Assembly: GCA_031216915.1 (NCBI GenBank)
Contig: CM062290.1
Location: 381,034,718 to 381,098,717, forward strand
Source of the DNA: Pictodentalium vernedei
Taxonomy: Eukaryota; Mollusca; Scaphopoda; Dentaliida; Dentaliidae
Direction of reading: 5' to 3'
Length of the DNA stretch: 64,000 bases
Shown here: in pieces, positions 63,226-64,000 of the stretch
Numbering within the stretch: the first letter of the stretch is position 1
Layout: every line of letters begins with the position of its first letter
Made by a program: the position numbers and the translations under genes
Notes under the pieces: model-generated
The model's database searches: none
What the model was told of the DNA's origin: nothing
The model's input: only the letters and a program-made list of their open reading frames with translations

Positions 63226-64000
63226 AAAAAAAACAAGTCCTGGTACTCGCACTAACCCCTGGCAATCAAAATACATAATAATAATATGATCCATTAATAT
63301 AGAAAAAATAATTGAAATCAAAATATTTTGAAAAAATATTTTTTCAGAACAGCCCAAGTTTCTGAAAAGTAACGTTGAGCCCCAATGGATCCCAAGCCTA
63401 AGAGTGGACAAAAATTTTAAAAATATTTTAAACAATTTATTCAACACTTACGAACAATAATAATGTATCTAGTTATGATTAAAATAACATAAAGATATTA
63501 TTATTTAGAAATCCCCCCCTCACACAGAGGGCTGTTGTAAATGTAAACAATGAGTGTAAAAACACTAAAATAAGACTCCAGGCACCCAGGCCCGAAATCA
63601 GTTACCAAAAATACACCATCTGATGCAAAACAGAGACTTCCAGGGAAGAAACTGCAGAACATCAGATGGTAGATGCAGAACACAACGCCTAACCACCCGT
63701 AGGTGAAGACGTAAACATGGGGAAAGAACAGAATTCATTCTGTTATTAAGCTAAAACTCCCAAGAAATTTTAGTAATAATAATTACAGAAACTATGCCAA
63801 AAGCATGGGAGAATAGCAAGGGGGAACTTAAAGGACAGGGAGAGAGGAAAAACACTTGAAACAACAGTGTAACTAAATAATCAGAATGACAACAAAATGG
63901 CTGCTGCCTTGAAAATAGGTAACTTAACATAATTTCATTAAAAAATTTTAAGTTACAGCCCTGATAATATTCTGTCACACATTCTTTTCCTCTCCTCCTT
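63226..64000 (-). other. DIRS-B4 5' leader
   Basis: Matches 43290-44070 of DIRS-B3 (gtactcgcactaacccctg, tccatt-ata, aacatggggaa, aaaactcccaagaaatttta, gcatgggagaatagcaa). Non-coding. Confidence 0.6.

Larger units (their letters stand above)
57314..64000 (-). mobile_element. DIRS-B4: degraded lineage-B DIRS element, right end outside the window
   Basis: Left end GTTAAAAAATTTATAGTAAT at 57314 as in B3; left TIR about 57350-57540; ICR about 57605-57710. Minus-strand remnants of YR, methyltransferase-like/RNase H and gag follow, then the 5' leader to the window end (ttacagccctgataatattc, matching 44020 in B3). The RT core is deleted. The right TIR should start within about 300 bp beyond the window. 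Confidence 0.82.

Overview
This window is animal DNA and consists almost entirely of transposable elements and tandem repeats, with traces of one host gene. It is AT-rich. It carries DIRS-type tyrosine-recombinase retrotransposons, foldback MITEs, SINEs with tRNA-like and 5S-like heads, a 'pearl'/Helentron-like tandem-repeat element and marine-invertebrate-style satellites. This mix suggests a marine lophotrochozoan, most likely a mollusc. The organism is an inference; no species-diagnostic gene is present.

Layout: 0-1.1 kb, TTAA-flanked foldback MITE and another palindromic repeat. 1.1-7.6 kb, DIRS-A1 (complete ends, damaged genes). 7.8-12.8 kb, DIRS-B1 (degraded). 12.8-19 kb, MITEs including two hAT-like ones. 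19-21.6 kb, DIRS-B2 (gag/5' fragment). 21.6-29.2 kb, SINEs, MITEs, the putative last exon of a host gene and a 157-bp satellite. 29.2-35.7 kb, DIRS-A2, a copy with all reading frames open, inserted inside that satellite. 36.4-37.8 kb, spacer with a foldback element. 37.8-44.4 kb, DIRS-B3 (rearranged). 44.4-47.3 kb, about 20 units of a ~141-bp satellite. 47.3-53 kb, two more putative host exons among MITEs. 53.1-54.4 kb, pearl/Helentron-like element. 54.6-56.3 kb, a four-layer nest of MITEs and a 5S-headed SINE. 57.3 kb to the end, DIRS-B4 (degraded, right end outside the window).

All six DIRS elements code on the minus strand. In the best copy the order 5'->3' is Gag (Cys/His-rich N-terminus), an overlapping RT-RNase H-methyltransferase-like ORF in the +1 frame, then a tyrosine recombinase (YR) in the -1 frame. 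Terminal inverted repeats (TIRs) flank each complete element. An internal complementary region (ICR) next to the left TIR carries the two outer ends joined head to tail, as expected for a DIRS circular intermediate. Two lineages are present: A (elements 1 and 2) and B (elements 3-6). They have unrelated TIR sequence but the same architecture.

The only plausible host gene lies on the minus strand. Three exons (51429-51562, 48455-48515, 27049-27144) have matching splice phases and encode a C-terminal SAM-like domain ending in a stop codon. Its last intron would be about 21 kb and holds two whole DIRS elements in the sense orientation. No rRNA, functional tRNA gene, CRISPR array or bacterial-type operon was seen.
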